64,000 nucleotides of DNA, taken from the NCBI RefSeq assembly GCF_900111315.1, contig NZ_FOGU01000001.1:372001-436000 (forward strand), in the 5' to 3' direction. Below, piece by piece: positions 62,305 through 64,000 of this stretch (its first letter is position 1; the number at the start of each line of letters is the position of its first letter). The translations under genes and the position numbers were made by a program. The DNA comes from Tranquillimonas rosea (GTDB lineage Bacteria > Pseudomonadota > Alphaproteobacteria > Rhodobacterales > Rhodobacteraceae). Under the pieces are notes generated by a model. It was not told the origin of the DNA. It was given only the letters and a program-made list of their open reading frames with translations, and made no database searches.

Positions 62305-62973
62305 CTAGCGCGCCGTAACGAAGCCGCCGTCGAGCGTCTGCACGCCGTCCCGCGTGCCGACCGTGCCCGACAGCCGGCCACGCACGAACCCGGCATTGTC
62401 GCCGTAGACGCTCCCGTCGATCGTGCCGTCGACGTCCAGCGCCCCGCGACCGCCCGTCAGCGTGCCTTCCAGTGTCGCGCGCATCACCGGGTCGCCCGCT
62501 CCGTCGATCGTGCCGTCGCGTATCTCCAGCGCGCCGCCGAGCGGCGTGTCGTCCGACCGCCGCAGGTTCGAGATCTCCCCCGCCGCCGTTTCCAGCCCGA
62601 AATTCATCAAAAGGCGCATGTCGCCGTTCAGCGTCGCGGCGTTGCCGGCGCCGGACAGGTCCATCCGGGCATGGCCTTCGTACAATGCCTGCCCAGCCGG
62701 CAGCGCCCGCTGCGGCGTCCGGCGCCAGCCGGTCTCGTCCCGGAACGCGGAGTCGAGCGCGTCGAAGGCAGCCTCTCGCGCGGCATAGTCGAGCACCGGA
62801 TCGAAGGTCTCGCCGCCATCACCATCACCGCTGCCGCCATCATCATCGTCACCGCCTCCATCGCCGGGCGGCGTGGGCTCTTCCGTTCCCGGCGGCTCCA
62901 CAGCCGGCGACGACGACCCGCCGCAGCCGGACAGCCCGGCCAGGACCACAACGAACAGGACCCATATCCGCAT
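62305..62973 (-). CDS. Predicted outer-membrane lipoprotein with beta-barrel-like C-terminus
   Basis: The 222-residue product has a lipoprotein signal MRIWVLFVVVLAGLSGC, a Gly/Asp/Pro-rich low-complexity linker (about residues 18-55), then a domain with repeated alternating beta segments (ARMDLSGAGNAATLNGDMRL, ALEIRDGTIDGAGDPVMRA, GRLSGTVGTRDG). This resembles the small beta-barrel fold of transferrin-binding-protein-like lipoproteins, but I cannot assign a ligand. The stop lies 7 bp from the convergent Hint gene stop. Confidence 0.68.
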   Translation of the reverse strand: MRIWVLFVVVLAGLSGCGGSSSPAVEPPGTEEPTPPGDGGGDDDDGGSGDGDGGETFDPVLDYAAREAAFDALDSAFRDETGWRRTPQRALPAGQALYEGHARMDLSGAGNAATLNGDMRLLMNFGLETAAGEISNLRRSDDTPLGGALEIRDGTIDGAGDPVMRATLEGTLTGGRGALDVDGTIDGSVYGDNAGFVRGRLSGTVGTRDGVQTLDGGFVTAR

Positions 62974-63043
62974 CGCATCTTCTCCGGTCGCCTCAGACCC
63001 CGAAGATCGGTGCGATTCTCTTAAAACTGGATTAATCCGCGCC

Positions 63044-63421
63044 TCAGCCCGGCATCGGCGGCGAGAAGAACTCTTCGCGCACGATGCGGCCGTCGGAGAC
63101 GTGGTAGACGGCCACCTCGCTCATCTGCCAGCGCTGGCCGCTGCTCTTGTCGGTGGCGTCGACCCTGAAGATGACAGCGAACCGGTCGTCGCCATGCAGG
63201 AACGGGCCCTCGGTCTCGGCGGCGTGGGTCTCCATCGCCGTCTCCCACCAGTCGTGCTTGCCGTGGATCCCGGCCCGCCCCTCGGTGATGCGCTCGCCTC
63301 CCGGCATCGCGAAGGCCTCGACCGAGACAGCATCCTCGGAATACAGTCTGTCCAGGTTCTCGGCCGCGCGCCCCTCGCGGCAGCCCACCACCAGCTCGTT
63401 AGCGATTTCGTCACGTGTCAT
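63044..63421 (-). CDS. SnoaL-like (NTF2-fold) protein
   Basis: The 125-residue product from the ATG at 63419-63421 is a small alpha+beta protein with [65 protein letters not shown] (in part), typical of SnoaL/nuclear-transport-factor-2-like domains that bind small hydrophobic ligands or act as isomerases. GGGAGG lies 6 nt before the ATG. Function unknown; no pathway neighbours. Confidence 0.8.
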   Translation of the reverse strand: MTRDEIANELVVGCREGRAAENLDRLYSEDAVSVEAFAMPGGERITEGRAGIHGKHDWWETAMETHAAETEGPFLHGDDRFAVIFRVDATDKSSGQRWQMSEVAVYHVSDGRIVREEFFSPPMPG

Positions 63422-63530
63422 CGAAACCTCCCGCACCACCGGACCACCCGGTGCGGAAAGGGTCTCATGGGCGGGTCGCCCGGCAAAGCCTCAATTGCAC
63501 CGGCCCCGCCCCGCGTCTATATCCCCGCCC

Positions 63531-64000
63531 ATGCTGGACCGCACCTCGAACGCCCCCGAACTGCCGCCCGAAATCGCCAGGCGCCGCACCTTCGCGATCA
63601 TCTCGCACCCGGATGCGGGCAAGACGACGCTGACCGAGAAATTCCTCCTCTACGGCGGCGCCATCCAGATGGCCGGCCAGGTCCGCGCCAAGGGCGAGGC
63701 CCGGCGCACCCGCTCGGACTACATGCAGATGGAAAAGGATCGCGGTATCTCGGTCTCGGCCTCGGCGATGTCGTTCGATTTCGAGGATTACCGCTTCAAC
63801 CTGGTCGACACGCCAGGCCACAGCGACTTTTCCGAGGACACCTACCGCACGCTGACGGCCGTGGACGCCGCGATCATGGTGATCGACGGCGCCAAGGGCG
63901 TCGAGAGCCAGACCCGCAAGCTGTTCGAGGTCTGCCGCCTGCGCGACCTGCCGATCCTGACCTTCTGCAACAAGATGGACCGGGAAAGCCGCGACACGTT
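63531..64000 (+). CDS. prfC: Peptide chain release factor 3 (N-terminal part only)
   Basis: GTPase that recycles RF1/RF2 from terminating ribosomes. The reading runs off the right edge; about 156 residues are visible with the N-terminal [22 protein letters not shown]-loop, the G2/effector region ([16 protein letters not shown]), G3 ([19 protein letters not shown]) and G4 (FCNKMDRE). The combination of [19 protein letters not shown] with the RGISVSAS effector loop is RF3 and not EF-G. Confidence 0.95.
   Translation, partial: MLDRTSNAPELPPEIARRRTFAIISHPDAGKTTLTEKFLLYGGAIQMAGQVRAKGEARRTRSDYMQMEKDRGISVSASAMSFDFEDYRFNLVDTPGHSDFSEDTYRTLTAVDAAIMVIDGAKGVESQTRKLFEVCRLRDLPILTFCNKMDRESRDT

Overview
The window is one uninterrupted piece of a very GC-rich (by eye about two-thirds GC) alphaproteobacterial chromosome, most likely from the Rhodobacteraceae / Roseobacter group. 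Pointers are the cbb3 oxidase locus ccoNOQP-ccoGHIS with fnrL and hemN, heterotetrameric sarcosine oxidase soxBDAG, a yfgM-bamB-der cluster, CcmI, the CTTCTTCTGTCC-N2-AAATATCCCGGG intergenic element, frequent ATGA stop/start overlaps, and GTG/TTG starts. I see no rRNA, tRNA, insertion sequence, prophage or CRISPR array. No non-coding gap exceeds about 300 bp, so the region looks like stable core chromosome.

Layout. 1-2.9 kb: secF (cut by the window edge), secD and yajC (Sec export) and a small membrane protein. 3-6.3 kb: serS, a soluble GAF histidine kinase and a TspO-like protein. 6.4-9.9 kb: der, bamB and a YfgM-like gene, with a four-unit GTGCAC array at the der/tspO junction. 10.1-15.1 kb: an RND efflux pair (adaptor plus a 1253-residue permease) behind a palindromic operator. 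15.2-21.6 kb: an ATM1-type ABC exporter, a LysM protein, a LOG-type phosphoribohydrolase, RarD, a host-attachment-like protein with a small charged partner, and DedA. 21.7-28.5 kb: a small unknown, superoxide dismutase, and the sarcosine oxidase operon with an embedded one-TM protein. 28.7-32.6 kb: ccmI-ruvX-DUF1289, a TauE/SafE permease and dusA. 32.7-38 kb: a tandem universal stress protein and an Mla-type lipid transport operon (permease with STAS-like N-terminus, ATPase, MCE protein, auxiliary lipoprotein). 38-41 kb: MFS and AEC transporters and an acetyltransferase. 41-44 kb: a periplasmic SUOX-fold protein paired with a hybrid kinase. 44-47.1 kb: a siderophore receptor and an AraC regulator. 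47.3-59.1 kb: the microaerobic respiration locus ccoSIHG, an M48 lipoprotein peptidase, ccoPQON, a second tandem universal stress protein, fnrL and hemN. 59.1-64 kb: an orphan ABC ATPase, a non-canonical SDR, a Hint-domain protein, a lipoprotein, a SnoaL-like protein and the start of prfC.

How the genes work together. The clearest regulon is FnrL: four near-perfect TTGAC-N4-ATCAA boxes lie between ccoN and usp (two), ccoG and the M48 peptidase (one), and fnrL and hemN (one). A fifth, slightly degenerate box lies in front of the other tandem USP gene at 33.5 kb. This links the cbb3 oxidase, its assembly factors, oxygen-independent haem synthesis, two stress proteins and an envelope peptidase to oxygen limitation. 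The sarcosine oxidase/superoxide dismutase block handles C1-amine catabolism next to oxidant defence. The least explained unit is the cofactor-less SUOX-like secreted protein plus hybrid kinase at 40.9-44.0 kb, with its own promoter-proximal inverted repeat.
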